Notes under the pieces: model-generated
What the model saw: the letters and a program-made list of their open reading frames with translations, nothing else
Database searches by the model: none
Told to the model about the DNA's origin: nothing
Assembly (NCBI GenBank): GCA_007692665.1
Contig: REBP01000096.1
Location: 1 to 48,917 of the forward strand
Direction: 5' to 3'
Source: Gemmatimonadales bacterium
GTDB taxonomy: Bacteria > Gemmatimonadota > Gemmatimonadetes > Longimicrobiales > Gaopeijiaceae
Length of the DNA: 48,917 bases
Shown here: positions 24,860 to 33,641 of the stretch, in pieces
Layout of the letters: the number at the start of each line of letters is the position of its first letter
Numbering within the stretch: the first letter of the stretch is position 1
Made by a program: the position numbers and the translations under genes

Positions 24860-25744
24860 ATGATCATCGACTGTCACGTGCATCTGAACAACTACGACAA
24901 GGCGCACCCATCCACTCTACGGGAGCGGGTGGACAAACTCTTCAATGCCATGGACGAGGCCAAGGTCGATCACGCCATCGTGCTGAGCTCCTATACCGCC
25001 AACGCCGACCGCCCCCACATCGAGGAGCTGGCTGCCGAGGTGGGGGGCCACCCCCGGCTCTCGCTGGTGGAGGGGATCCGGTGGCGCTACGACGAACAGC
25101 GCACCGATCTCTTCCAGATGGAGGAGCGGATCCGGGACGGCGTGGTGAAGGGGATCAAGCTCTACCCCGGCTACGACCTCTACGCCATCAACGACCCCTC
25201 GCTGGAGTCGGTCTTCCGCATTGCCGCAAAGTACGATGTGCCGGTCATGATCCACACCGGCGACACCTACTCGGCCCACGCCAAGGTCCGCTACGCCCAC
25301 CCGCTCCTGGTGGACGACGTGGCGGTGGACTACCCCGACGTCCGGTTCGTCGCATGTCACCTCGGGAACCCCTGGTTCCAGGACTGCGCCGAGGTCCTCT
25401 ACAAGAACGACAACGTGTACGCCGACATCTCGGGGCTCACGCTGGGCGACTTCGAGTACGAGTTCGAGCGCTACATCATGCAGCGGGTGCGGGACATGAT
25501 CGTGTACATGGGTGAGCCCGGGCGGCAGCTCATGTACGGCACCGACTGGCCGCTGGCGGGCATGCCCAGCTACATCCGGTTCCTGGAGCAGATCGAGGTG
25601 ACGCCAGAGGACCGGGAGCACATCGCGTGGGAGACGGCGGCGAAGCTCTTCCGGCTGGAAATGCCCATGCTCGAGGAGGCGCAGGCGATGCGGCTCATGC
25701 GGTCGGCGCAGCGGGTGGAGGGGGCGACGCCACAGGGGGCCTAG
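24860..25744 (+). CDS. Amidohydrolase-2 family metal-dependent hydrolase
   Basis: 294 residues. The metal-binding pair H6xH8 is in MIIDCHVHLNNYDK. Further sites are MIHTGDTYS, VACHLGNPWFQDCAEVL and GTDWP with D229, the catalytic Asp of COG2159-type TIM-barrel hydrolases and decarboxylases. It is cytoplasmic (no signal). The substrate cannot be read from the sequence; relatives act on aromatic carboxylates or amides. It ends 380 bases before the aminotransferase, across a repeat-rich intergenic region. Confidence 0.85.
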   Translation: MIIDCHVHLNNYDKAHPSTLRERVDKLFNAMDEAKVDHAIVLSSYTANADRPHIEELAAEVGGHPRLSLVEGIRWRYDEQRTDLFQMEERIRDGVVKGIKLYPGYDLYAINDPSLESVFRIAAKYDVPVMIHTGDTYSAHAKVRYAHPLLVDDVAVDYPDVRFVACHLGNPWFQDCAEVLYKNDNVYADISGLTLGDFEYEFERYIMQRVRDMIVYMGEPGRQLMYGTDWPLAGMPSYIRFLEQIEVTPEDREHIAWETAAKLFRLEMPMLEEAQAMRLMRSAQRVEGATPQGA

Positions 25745-25857
25745 GCCGGTTGCGGGGGGGGGGAGCACTCCCGTGTCGGGCGCGGTCGGCGCGTTCCCCC
25801 AGGGGTCAGGCGGGAGCGCTCCCCACCGGAGACGGGCGCGACCCGGGGGGCGCGCTC

Positions 25858-26028
25858 CAATTCTGCCAACGGTGAGGTGCGCAGGGGCCGCTGGCAGAAA
25901 TCCGGTGCCCCACCGCACCCGACTTGCCAAGGGGGAAATCGGCCCGCTGGGAGGTTGGCGGGCGGACGACGTCATGACCCCGTCCGGCTGCCAACGGCGG
26001 AATCGGGTGGCACCATTGGCAGAATTCG
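25858..26028. repeat. TTGGCA-rich palindromic intergenic element
   Basis: The two ends, CAATTCTGCCAACGGTG (25858-25874) and CACCATTGGCAGAATTCG (26011-26028), are inverted copies. At equal distance inside each arm GCCGyTGGCAG recurs, so the arms match over about 40 bases. Further TGCCAA/TTGGCA motifs lie between (near 25923, 25955 and 25989), two of them as direct copies of TGCCAA..GGAAATCGG. The region 25745-26126 contains no supported gene. It resembles in layout, and partly in sequence (TGGnAGAAATnCG), the palindrome at 23003. Confidence 0.6.
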
Positions 26029-26126
26029 GCGCAGTCCTGCACATTGGCCTGAACCCGGGTGTCGGCGCGCGATCCCCACGCCGGCGCGCCCGGCACATCG
26101 TCCACACCTTCGGACGGAGGTCCGCC

Positions 26127-27470
26127 ATGCCCAGCCGCAAGTCCTTTCTTGCCACCCTGGCCGGCGCCGGGGTTGGAGCCGGCCTCGGGCGGGTGCTCCC
26201 CACGCCTCCCGGCGCCGATCTCGCTGCCTGGCTCGACCCGGCTGCGCTCCCCCGCATCCACGAGACCTTCAGCGACGCGCCCTCCGACCCGGACGCCGCC
26301 GCCCGCGACGAGGACCTGTGGCGCGAGGTGCAGCAGGCCTTTCGGGTCGACCGGACGCTGGTGAACCTGAACAACGGGGGGGTCAGCCCGGCCCCCGGCG
26401 TGGTCCAGGACGCCATGGCGCGCTACCTGGCCTACGCCAACGAGGCCCCGGTACAGACCATGTGGCGCACGCTGGAGCCCCAGAAGGAGGGGGTCCGCGC
26501 CCGCCTCGCGCGGCACTTCGGGTGCGACGCCGAGGAGATGGCCATCACGCGGAACGCCTCGGAGGGGCTCCAGATCTGCCAGTTCGGCTTCGACCTCGAG
26601 CCCGGTGACGAGGTCCTCGCCACCGACCAGGACTACCCCCGCATGCTCACCACCTTCGAGCAGCGGGCGCGGCGCGAGGGGATCCGCCTCGTGACCTTCC
26701 CGATCCCGGTGCCGGCGGAGGACCCCGCGGAGATCGTGCGGCGCTACGAGGCCCACATCACGGACCGGACGCGGCTCATTCTCGTGTCGCACATCGTGAA
26801 CATCACCGGGCAGATCCTCCCGGTGGCGGAGGTGGCCGAGCTGGGGCGGCGGCGGGGGATCCCGGTCATCGTGGACGGCGCCCACGCGTTTGCGCACTTC
26901 CCCTTCACGCTGGCGGAGCTGGGGTGCGACTACTACGCGACCTCGCTCCACAAGTGGCTCTTCGCCCCCTTCGGCACAGGGTTCCTGTACGTGCGGCGCG
27001 ACCGGATCCCGGGGCTCTGGCCCCTCATGGCGGCAGGCGAGGGGCAGGACGCGAACATCCGGAAGTTCGAGGAGATCGGCACGCACCCGGCCCCGAACTA
27101 CCTGGCCATCGGGGCGGCGCTGACCTTTCACGAGGGGATCGGCGGCGAGCGGAAGGCGGCGCGGCTCCGGTACCTGCGGGACCTGTGGGCAGGCGCCCTG
27201 CTGGACGCCCCCGGCGGCGCGGACCGGGTGAGCTTCAACACGAGTTTCGACCCGGCGCACTCGTGCGGGATCACGAACGTTGCGGTGGACGGGCTGGCCC
27301 CGGGAGAGCTCGCCGGCTGGCTCTGGCGCGAGCACCGCATCATTGTAACTCCCATCGGACACGCCGACTGCCCCGGACTCCGGATCACGCCGTCGGTCTA
27401 TACCACCACCGAGGAACTGGAGCGTTTCGTGGATGCGATGAAGCTGGCCATGCGGGAGGGCGTGACGTGA
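26127..27470 (+). CDS. Exported PLP-dependent class V aminotransferase-like protein
   Basis: 447 residues from ATG 26127, with GGAGG six bases upstream. A Tat-like leader MPSRKSFLATLAGAG predicts folded export to the periplasm, which suits a cofactor enzyme. The class V fold is clear: LNNGGVSPAPGVVQDAMARY, NASEGLQICQFGFDLEPGD, the PLP-contacting D250 and H253 in VIVDGAHAFAHF, and the Schiff-base lysine K276 in ATSLHKWLFAPFGTGFL. Closest in layout to isopenicillin-N-epimerase and cysteine-desulfurase-like families (COG0520). Substrate unknown. It is followed by the inverted-repeat element and the RidA lipoprotein. Confidence 0.88.
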   Translation: MPSRKSFLATLAGAGVGAGLGRVLPTPPGADLAAWLDPAALPRIHETFSDAPSDPDAAARDEDLWREVQQAFRVDRTLVNLNNGGVSPAPGVVQDAMARYLAYANEAPVQTMWRTLEPQKEGVRARLARHFGCDAEEMAITRNASEGLQICQFGFDLEPGDEVLATDQDYPRMLTTFEQRARREGIRLVTFPIPVPAEDPAEIVRRYEAHITDRTRLILVSHIVNITGQILPVAEVAELGRRRGIPVIVDGAHAFAHFPFTLAELGCDYYATSLHKWLFAPFGTGFLYVRRDRIPGLWPLMAAGEGQDANIRKFEEIGTHPAPNYLAIGAALTFHEGIGGERKAARLRYLRDLWAGALLDAPGGADRVSFNTSFDPAHSCGITNVAVDGLAPGELAGWLWREHRIIVTPIGHADCPGLRITPSVYTTTEELERFVDAMKLAMREGVT

Positions 27471-27481
27471 GGCGGGGGGCG

Positions 27482-27643
27482 AGTGTGGTGGAGCTGAAGT
27501 CATGCTGCCATTCGAGGCGCGATGCATCGGCGCCTGCGGCGTTGCTCCTCCTCGCCGTAGCGGTGCTACGCATCGTTGTCATGCCTTGCCGGCACCGCGC
27601 CTCCCGCCTCTCGGTGGCTACCAGACTTCAGCTCCACCACACT
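27482..27643. mobile_element. MITE-like element with perfect 20-bp terminal inverted repeats
   Basis: AGTGTGGTGGAGCTGAAGTC (27482-27501) and its exact inverse, GACTTCAGCTCCACCACACT (27624-27643), bound 162 bases. Inside are GATGCATC, a hairpin CGTAGC-ggt-GCTACG (27556-27570) and a partly matching inner arm pair (GAGGCGCG-ATGC / GCACCGCGCCTC). There is no transposase, which fits a non-autonomous element or a large repeat unit. Flanks share only short G-runs, so no clear target duplication is seen. The RidA start codon lies inside it. Confidence 0.7.
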
Positions 27644-28228
27644 GGGGCCTGGCTCCGCCGGGGGGGACTGGCGCTGGCGGCGGTGGTGGCGGTGGGGTGC
27701 GCGCCCGACACCCCGCCCGCGGAGGGCGACCCCGAGGGGCAGCCGGTGGAGCTCCCCGAGACCCTTCCCGGCGACGCGGCGGGGACGGGCGCGCTGGTGA
27801 CCGGCCCCGATGCGGAGGTGGGCCCCGACGGCCAGCGGCCCGCGACCACGCGCCTCCGCATCGACACGAACCGGGCACCGGCCGCCATCGGGCCCTACTC
27901 GCAGGCGGTGCTGGCCGGGAACACGCTCTACCTGGCGGGGCAGATCGCCCTCGATCCGGCCGGCGGCGAAATGGTGGGCGGCGGCGACATCCGGGCCGAG
28001 ACCCGGCAGGTCATGGAGAACCTGGGGGCGGTGCTGGAGGCGGCGGGGTTCGGCTTCGACCATGTCGTGCAGGCCCAGGTCTTCCTCGTGGAGCTGGACG
28101 ACTTCGGGGCCATGAACGAGGTCTACGCCGGGTACTTCGGCGACGTGCCCCCGGCCCGGGCCACGGTCGGGGTGGCCTCGCTCCCCCGGGGTGCCCGGGT
28201 GGAGATCATCATGACGGCGGTGCGGTAG
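27581..28228 (+). CDS. RidA/YjgF-family lipoprotein
   Basis: 215 residues from ATG 27581 (GTG 27614 also fits). A signal peptide with lipobox (LALAAVVAVGCAPD) is unusual, since RidA enzymes are normally cytosolic imine deaminases. The RidA domain starts near residue 95: RAPAAIGPYSQAVLAGNTLY, LAGQIALDP, VMENLGAVLEAAGFGFDHVV, and it ends PPARATVGVASLPRGARVEI with the catalytic Arg. The first about 20 residues (MPCRHRASRLSVATRLQLHH) are encoded by the right half of the inverted-repeat element, so the element replaced or lengthened the original start. It is followed after two bases by the barrel gene at 28231. Confidence 0.82.
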   Translation: MPCRHRASRLSVATRLQLHHTGAWLRRGGLALAAVVAVGCAPDTPPAEGDPEGQPVELPETLPGDAAGTGALVTGPDAEVGPDGQRPATTRLRIDTNRAPAAIGPYSQAVLAGNTLYLAGQIALDPAGGEMVGGGDIRAETRQVMENLGAVLEAAGFGFDHVVQAQVFLVELDDFGAMNEVYAGYFGDVPPARATVGVASLPRGARVEIIMTAVR

Positions 28229-28230
28229 GC

Positions 28231-29262
28231 GTGCGGGGGTTGGCGAGGAGGCCGCGGAAGACGTCGGCGCGCGCGTGGGCGGGAGCGGGCGCGGCCCTGC
28301 TCGCGGCGGGGGTCCTGCTGGCCGGGCCCCTCGCCCCGGCGCTGGCGGCCCAGGAAGAGGAGGGTCCGGAGCGCACCGGCCTCCGGGAGTCCAGCGTGGT
28401 CCTGACCCGTCTTCCGCTGTCGGTGCGGAGCCTCTCCTTCGCCGGCGCGCTCCCCCTCGTGAACCCCGACCCGGACCTCTTCCTCCGGAACCCTGCCAGC
28501 GCGGAGCGGGGGCGCGGGATGGGCGTGTCGGTGCAGGCGTGGGAGGCGGATGCGCGGCTCCTGGTCATGTCCGCGGGAACGGCGTGGTTCGGGGGCGGCG
28601 CGGCGCTGGGGGTGCGCCACGCGACCTACCTCGTGTCCGTGGAGCCGCCGGGTGGGGGCCTCCCCACGCGCCCCGCAGCCGCGGGGGACCGGATGCGGTT
28701 CGCTCCGGCCCCGGGCGAGCCGGCGGCCTCGGTGTCGGAGACCGCCGTCACGGTGGGATACGGCCGCCTCTTCAAGGGCTTCCGGGTGGGCGTCGCGGCG
28801 TCGGCGCTCGAGGTCCGCCGGGGGGCGGACGCCGGCAGTACCGGCTTCGTGGACCTGGGCGTGGCCCGCGACATCGGGCGTTTCGCCCTGGGACTGTCCG
28901 GCGGAAGCCTGGGTCCGTCGCCGGAGCTGGGAGACGATTTCCGGACGCTTCCCGCCTGGGCCACGCTGGGCGTGGGCTCGCAGGCGGCGCCGGTGGGACC
29001 GCTGGACATCACGGGAGCGTTTGCGCTGACCTGGCGCGAAGGGGGCGACCTGGAAGCCGGCGGCGGGCTCGAATTCGGGTGGTGGCCGGTGGTGGGGCGA
29101 ACCTTTGTCGGGCGGGTGGGCGTTGGTGGGCCGGCGGTGGACGGTGCCTCCCGCATCACGCTGGGCACCGCCTTCCTGGGTGACGCCTTCACGGTGGAAT
29201 ACGCCTGGCGCGGGGTGGACGGGGCCCGCGGGATCCACGGAGTGAGCCTGCGGTTCCGCTAG
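28231..29262 (+). CDS. Outer-membrane barrel-like protein, unknown
   Basis: 343 residues from GTG 28231, two bases after the RidA stop. A signal peptide (about residues 15-41, ending LAPALAAQ) leads into alternating strands with Gly and aromatic residues: LSFAGALPLVNPDPDLFLRN, ALGVRHATYLVSVEPPGGG, AVTVGYGRLFKGFRVGVAAS, RFALGLSGGSLGPSPEL, and a last strand GIHGVSLRFR ending in an aromatic-basic pair. The NPA motif (LRNPASAERG) recalls the PorV/PorQ-like UPF0164 family. Its stop overlaps that of the convergent propeller gene in a shared CTAG. Confidence 0.65.
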   Translation: MRGLARRPRKTSARAWAGAGAALLAAGVLLAGPLAPALAAQEEEGPERTGLRESSVVLTRLPLSVRSLSFAGALPLVNPDPDLFLRNPASAERGRGMGVSVQAWEADARLLVMSAGTAWFGGGAALGVRHATYLVSVEPPGGGLPTRPAAAGDRMRFAPAPGEPAASVSETAVTVGYGRLFKGFRVGVAASALEVRRGADAGSTGFVDLGVARDIGRFALGLSGGSLGPSPELGDDFRTLPAWATLGVGSQAAPVGPLDITGAFALTWREGGDLEAGGGLEFGWWPVVGRTFVGRVGVGGPAVDGASRITLGTAFLGDAFTVEYAWRGVDGARGIHGVSLRFR

Positions 29263-30533
29263 TCCGAAGCAGGGCCCCGCGCCGGCAGGTCGCCCAGCGG
29301 AACCCGCACGACGCTGGCCACCCCAAGCTCGCCCGCCACGAGGAAGTAGGCGTTCCCGTCGCGGATCGTGGGCACCCAGTACGCCATGGGCTCGAAGCCC
29401 AGCTCCAGGGTTATCAGGTGCTCCCCCTCCCGGTCGAACAGGTCATAGAGCGGACGCGCGTCGGGGTCCGCGACCCTCCGCACCCACAGGCGTCCTTCCA
29501 GGTCCGCGAAGGCCTGGTCGACGGCGGGCTTCCGGGCGGGCATGAGGCCGGCGAGTTCCCGGGCCGGTCGCTCCAGGTCGGGGTCCTGCCCGGTCATCTG
29601 CCCGATGAAGCGGTCCCGGTCCGATGCGGTCACGGGGATCCGGTCCAGGGCGACGTCCACCACCACCACCGTGTCCCCTGCCCCGTCGAGACGGGCAACG
29701 CGGTAGTCCCCGCTCCCATCCCCCCGCCAGAACCCCCCCAGGGGATCCATCCGGAGGAAGCTCGAGGGCGAATGGGGGATCCCCCGCACCATGAATCCGT
29801 TTCCCATGCGGATCCTGAACGAGCGAGAGGCCTGCTCTCCCACGAAGACGGAGTCCGCCGTGCCGGACCCGGGGTCGAAGGAGGTCATCCAGCGCCGGGC
29901 GGTGGACTCGTTCAGCCCGTCTTCCGGCATGGAGGCCGGGCCGGCGCGCTCCGTGAAGGCGTGCCAGAGGCGTCCCTCCCGGTCCATGGCCCCCTCCCAT
30001 ACAAACCCGAAGGAACGCACCGGGAACGGGACTCGCTCCAGTTCGGTTCCGTCGGCGGCGAGCACGAGGAGGTGCATCTTGCCATGGTCGTTCACCCAGA
30101 GCCGCCCGTCGGGATCGAACTGGATCCCGTTGGCGGCGCTGATCTCGCCCGGACCCTCGCCCGGGCCCCCGAGCGTCCGGAGGTAACCCCCCTCGGCATC
30201 GAAGACCCGGATGTCACGGGTCTGGAAGTCGAGAATGTGGATGTTGCCATCGGCATCGGCATCGATGCCGCGGACATCTCCGAACATCTCCCACGCCTCG
30301 CCCTCGAGCACCCCGATGGAAAGGTCGGGCTCGAGGGTGACCGTCGGCTCCGCGGGGAGGGCGGCATACCGCACGAGGGAGCCGCCGTTCGGGAGCGCCT
30401 CCCGGGTCGCCTCGGCCCCGGACCCGGCCTGCGCCCGGTCACAGCCGGGGAGCGCGGCGGCAGTGGCGACGGCGACGAACAGGGCCAGGAAGCCGACGGG
30501 TCCTGGGCAGGAACGGGGCCGGGCCGGCCTCAT
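29259..30533 (-). CDS. 6-bladed beta-propeller lipoprotein, second copy
   Basis: 424 residues from ATG 30533. A hydrophobic leader ends in the lipobox AALPGC (about residue 30). Propeller blades are evident: VRGIDADADGNIHILDFQTR, IRVFDAEGGYLRTLGGPGEG, IQFDPDGRLWVNDHGKMHLL, LEGRLWVRRVADPD and LYDLFDREGEHLITLEL. Same family as 5822-7198. The gene starts one base after the stop of the upstream lipoprotein gene (GAGTGAGATG), so the two are translationally coupled and probably act together in the envelope. Function unknown. Confidence 0.8.
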   Translation of the reverse strand: MRPARPRSCPGPVGFLALFVAVATAAALPGCDRAQAGSGAEATREALPNGGSLVRYAALPAEPTVTLEPDLSIGVLEGEAWEMFGDVRGIDADADGNIHILDFQTRDIRVFDAEGGYLRTLGGPGEGPGEISAANGIQFDPDGRLWVNDHGKMHLLVLAADGTELERVPFPVRSFGFVWEGAMDREGRLWHAFTERAGPASMPEDGLNESTARRWMTSFDPGSGTADSVFVGEQASRSFRIRMGNGFMVRGIPHSPSSFLRMDPLGGFWRGDGSGDYRVARLDGAGDTVVVVDVALDRIPVTASDRDRFIGQMTGQDPDLERPARELAGLMPARKPAVDQAFADLEGRLWVRRVADPDARPLYDLFDREGEHLITLELGFEPMAYWVPTIRDGNAYFLVAGELGVASVVRVPLGDLPARGPASD

Positions 30534-30534
30534 C

Positions 30535-31155
30535 TCACTCCCCTCCGGCCAGTTCCAGCACCTTCCGGCTCTGACCCATGTGGAAGACCAGGCGGTAGGC
30601 AGGCTCGAGGCCCCGGTCCAGGTAGTAGACGAACTGCCCGTTGTCCGGATCCAGCCGGAGGCGCCAGTGGCTCCTCCGGTCCTCGGGCACGCGGTCCGGG
30701 TCCCAGCGGTGGTCGGGGAAGTGCTGGAAGAGCGGCGTCCCGGTGTCCGTGGCCCACCCGCCCCAGCCGGAGTTGTCGTACAGCGTGCCGTCTTCCCGCT
30801 GGTGCTCGTGGGTGAAGAGGAGCCCCTCGTCGCTCCGCTCGATGATCCAGGTCCTGGATTCGTCGCCGTCGACGAGGAAGGCGATGCGGAGGACGTCGTC
30901 CGAACACTCGTCGATGCGCATTCCAAGGTAGGCCGGGTGGAAGACGTCGTCGGAGGCGGGCGCGACGATGGCCCGCCCGGGGTACTCCTGGCCACACCGC
31001 TCCGCCAGCGCGTCGAAGAAGGCGTTTCGGGGCGAATCGGGGGTGGCGTCCGAAGGCTCCACAGCGGCTTCGGTCTCCCCTCCGCATCCCGTGAACAGCG
31101 CGAGCGCGGCCACGAAGGCGGCACCCCTCCGGGCCCGTTGCAGGGTTCCGGTCAT
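30535..31155 (-). CDS. Hypothetical lipoprotein
   Basis: 206 residues from ATG 31155, about nine bases after GGAGG-like sequence. Lipobox ALFTGCGG at about residues 20-27. The mature part is acidic, with Trp/Tyr-rich strands (VLRIAFLVDGDESRTWIIER, WRLRLDPDNGQFVYYLDRGL, YRLVFHMGQSRKVLELAGG) and two Cys (CGQEYPGR and DECSDD) that could pair. I do not recognise a family. First gene of the two-gene unit with the propeller lipoprotein; 31156-31341 is the divergent 5' region to the fusion gene. Confidence 0.65.
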   Translation of the reverse strand: MTGTLQRARRGAAFVAALALFTGCGGETEAAVEPSDATPDSPRNAFFDALAERCGQEYPGRAIVAPASDDVFHPAYLGMRIDECSDDVLRIAFLVDGDESRTWIIERSDEGLLFTHEHQREDGTLYDNSGWGGWATDTGTPLFQHFPDHRWDPDRVPEDRRSHWRLRLDPDNGQFVYYLDRGLEPAYRLVFHMGQSRKVLELAGGE

Positions 31156-31329
31156 GAGCGGTTCCTCCCATCTGGACGTGGATTCGAACAGGGGAAGGAA
31201 GGTGGGGCGGCGGAACCGAACCCGCAAATTCGGGCTCTCGGAGGCCGGCTCCGGGCACATTCCCGCAACGCTCGAGTCACGATCGGGAAAACCGGTCGTT
31301 CAGGGGCTCCGGGTGGCCATCGGACCCCC

Positions 31330-31335
31330 TAGAAT
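31330..31335 (+). promoter_or_regulatory. -10 element immediately before the fusion gene (leaderless)
   Basis: TAGAAT at 31330-31335 ends six bases before ATG 31342, so transcription would begin at or next to the start codon. No good -35 is seen. The same TAGAAT-to-ATG spacing occurs at 33666. Confidence 0.5.
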
Positions 31336-31341
31336 TGGAGC

Positions 31342-33639
31342 ATGTCCGCGACCTCGACCTCCCCCGCCCCCCGGACTCACCGGGCCACGAAGCCTTCCGA
31401 GCCGGGGCTGGGCATGGTCCCGCACCTCCTGGGGACGGCCGTGGCGATTCATGCGCTTGCGACCTTCCTCATGGTCCACTCGGCGCGGCAGACCCAGTTC
31501 GGCAACCTCCTCTTCATGGTGCTGGAGCTGCCCCACGGCCAGGCGATGCAGGTGGAGAAGATCACGGTCTCGATCTTCCTGGCCCTCGCCGTGGTGAGCG
31601 CGCTCCGGCCTCGCCTCCTGACCCTCCTCCCGGTGGGTGCCTACGTCCTGCTGGAGGCCTGGTCGGCGTTCCACCAGGGAGGCGACCGTTTCAGCGAGTG
31701 GACGCCGGCGGCGCACGCGCTTCGGTGGGTGACGCCCTTCGCGCTGGCCCTGCTCGCCGCGCCCGTCCTGGCATCCCGGGTCCCCGCGTCGATCCGGCGT
31801 GCAGGTGCCGGATGGATGCTCCGCCTGGCCGTGGCCACGGTCTTCGTGATCCACGGTCTCGAGTGCCTGTGGGGATATCCGCGTTTCGCCGACCTCATCA
31901 TCGGGTCGGCCCGGGGGGTGCTGGACGTGCGGGTCTCCGAAGCCCTGGCCCTCCAGGTCATGCAGGTGATCGGGATCGTGGACCTGGCCGTGGCCGCCGC
32001 CATCGTGGTGCGCCCCTGGCGGACGGTCCTGGTCTGGGCGGCCTTCTGGGGCGGGATCACCGCCCTTTCCCGGGTTCTGGCGCTGGGGCCCGGCGCGTAC
32101 TTCGAAGTGCTGCTCCGGGCCTCCCACGTCCTCGCCCCCCTCGCCCTGATCCCACTCCTCCACCCCGGGACCGCCCGGATCCTCCCCCGGCTTCCCGGCC
32201 GGTTCTCTCCCTCCCGACCTCCCCCGGACTTCTCGACCATGACACCTCTTCCCGAATCCATGGTGGCCCGCGGCACCCGCGACAGCCGCAGCACCCGCAG
32301 CACCCCTGGCAGCGGCAGCACCCGCACTCGCCGCGCCCTCCCCCTGATCCTGCTGGCGCTTCTCCCCGCCCTGGCACTCCCGGGCGCAGCGCCGGCCTCG
32401 GCCCAGGAGACGATCCGCCCTCTCCCGGCCTCGGCAAAGCCCCAGCACCTCCGCATCCTCTTCGAGGAGAAGCCGGCGACGGAAGCCGTGGTTTCCTGGA
32501 CAACCACGGTCCCCGGGACCCACCACGTCGTCCATTTCGACACCGAGCCCAGGCACGGCGACACGGAAGCCTATGCCAGGCAGACGACCCGGATCGTGAG
32601 CGGCGCCTGGACCCTCCTTCCCACGGAGTCCGAGATGGCGGCCTGGTACCACCACGCCCCCCTCACCGGGCTCGAGCCCGCCACGACCTACTACCTCACG
32701 GTGGAAACCGATGGCGAAACGCTGGGAGAGTACCACTTCATCACGGCGCCGGATGACGACCGCGAGGTGGCGCTCCTGGTGGGCGGCGACTCCCGCGTGG
32801 GCGAGGACCGGGTGCACCCCGGGAACATGCGGCGGCGCATGAACGCCCGCATGCGCATGCTTCTCGAGACCAACCCCCACGTGCTGGCGCTGGCCCACAC
32901 CGCAGACTACACGAACCGGGCCTACTGGTCGGAGCTGTACCACTGGCTGAACGACCATTTCGAGATGACCACCACCGCCGACGGGCGCCTCCTCCCCATG
33001 CTTCCCTCCAGGGGGAACCACGACCTCGACGTGGGCTTCGAGGAGATGTTTCACTGGCCCGGCCGCGCGACCGATTTCTACTACGCCAGCCAGCTCAATG
33101 CCGGCAGCGTCTTCATCGCGCTGAACACCGAGATCAGCCGCAGCGGCGACCAGCAGGACTGGCTCGCCGCCACGCTCGAGCGGGTGCGCCCGGCGAACCG
33201 CTGGGTCGGCGCCTTCTTTCACCGGCCGGCCTATCCGAGCGTCCGGGCCTTCGACTCCGGCGAGCCGCAGCGGCGCGCCTGGGTGCCCCTCTTCGAACGC
33301 TACGGCCTGGACCTGGTGGCGGTGGGTCACGACCACGCACTCAAGCGGACCGTCCCGATCCTCGAGGGTCAGGCGAATCCCCGGGGGATCGTGTACATCG
33401 GCGACGGTGGGCTGGGCGTGCGTCCCCGCGAAGTCGCCACGGATCGCTGGTACATCAACGGGGGAGGGATCAGCCAGAGCGTGCACAATGTCCACCTGAT
33501 CGAGTTCGGTACCGATGCGCTCCATGTCCGGGCCTTCGGCATGGGAGGCGAAGTGCTGGACGAACTCCTGATCCCGGCAGACCGCGGCCTCCGGCTGCGG
33601 CAGTACGACGCCCTGCTCCGGCGGGCCGCGGACCGGTAG
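31342..33639 (+). CDS. Fusion of a DoxX-like membrane domain and an exported metallophosphatase
   Basis: 765 residues in one open frame. Residues 1-290 hold about eight hydrophobic helices (VPHLLGTAVAIHALATFLMV, FALALLAAPVLASRVP, DLAVAAAIVVRPWRTVLVWA), DoxX-like in feel but not firmly assigned. At residue 300 an internal Met (32239) begins a segment that looks like a second gene start, with its own signal peptide (ALPLILLALLPALALPGAAP) and ASAQ. Then a fibronectin-like domain and a purple-acid-phosphatase-like domain: GGDSR (D483), HTADY (D522), GNHD (N559, H560), FFHRP (H627) and GHDH (H663, H665). The metal site is intact. Either a fused protein or two tandem genes that lost a stop. Confidence 0.75.
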   Translation: MSATSTSPAPRTHRATKPSEPGLGMVPHLLGTAVAIHALATFLMVHSARQTQFGNLLFMVLELPHGQAMQVEKITVSIFLALAVVSALRPRLLTLLPVGAYVLLEAWSAFHQGGDRFSEWTPAAHALRWVTPFALALLAAPVLASRVPASIRRAGAGWMLRLAVATVFVIHGLECLWGYPRFADLIIGSARGVLDVRVSEALALQVMQVIGIVDLAVAAAIVVRPWRTVLVWAAFWGGITALSRVLALGPGAYFEVLLRASHVLAPLALIPLLHPGTARILPRLPGRFSPSRPPPDFSTMTPLPESMVARGTRDSRSTRSTPGSGSTRTRRALPLILLALLPALALPGAAPASAQETIRPLPASAKPQHLRILFEEKPATEAVVSWTTTVPGTHHVVHFDTEPRHGDTEAYARQTTRIVSGAWTLLPTESEMAAWYHHAPLTGLEPATTYYLTVETDGETLGEYHFITAPDDDREVALLVGGDSRVGEDRVHPGNMRRRMNARMRMLLETNPHVLALAHTADYTNRAYWSELYHWLNDHFEMTTTADGRLLPMLPSRGNHDLDVGFEEMFHWPGRATDFYYASQLNAGSVFIALNTEISRSGDQQDWLAATLERVRPANRWVGAFFHRPAYPSVRAFDSGEPQRRAWVPLFERYGLDLVAVGHDHALKRTVPILEGQANPRGIVYIGDGGLGVRPREVATDRWYINGGGISQSVHNVHLIEFGTDALHVRAFGMGGEVLDELLIPADRGLRLRQYDALLRRAADR

Positions 33640-33641
33640 TC

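Noticed and set aside
27385-27582. 65-codon minus-strand ORF inside the inverted-repeat element
   Set aside because: Its coding look comes from the element's repeat structure (the terminus reads DFSSTTL in both directions); no ribosome site or family.
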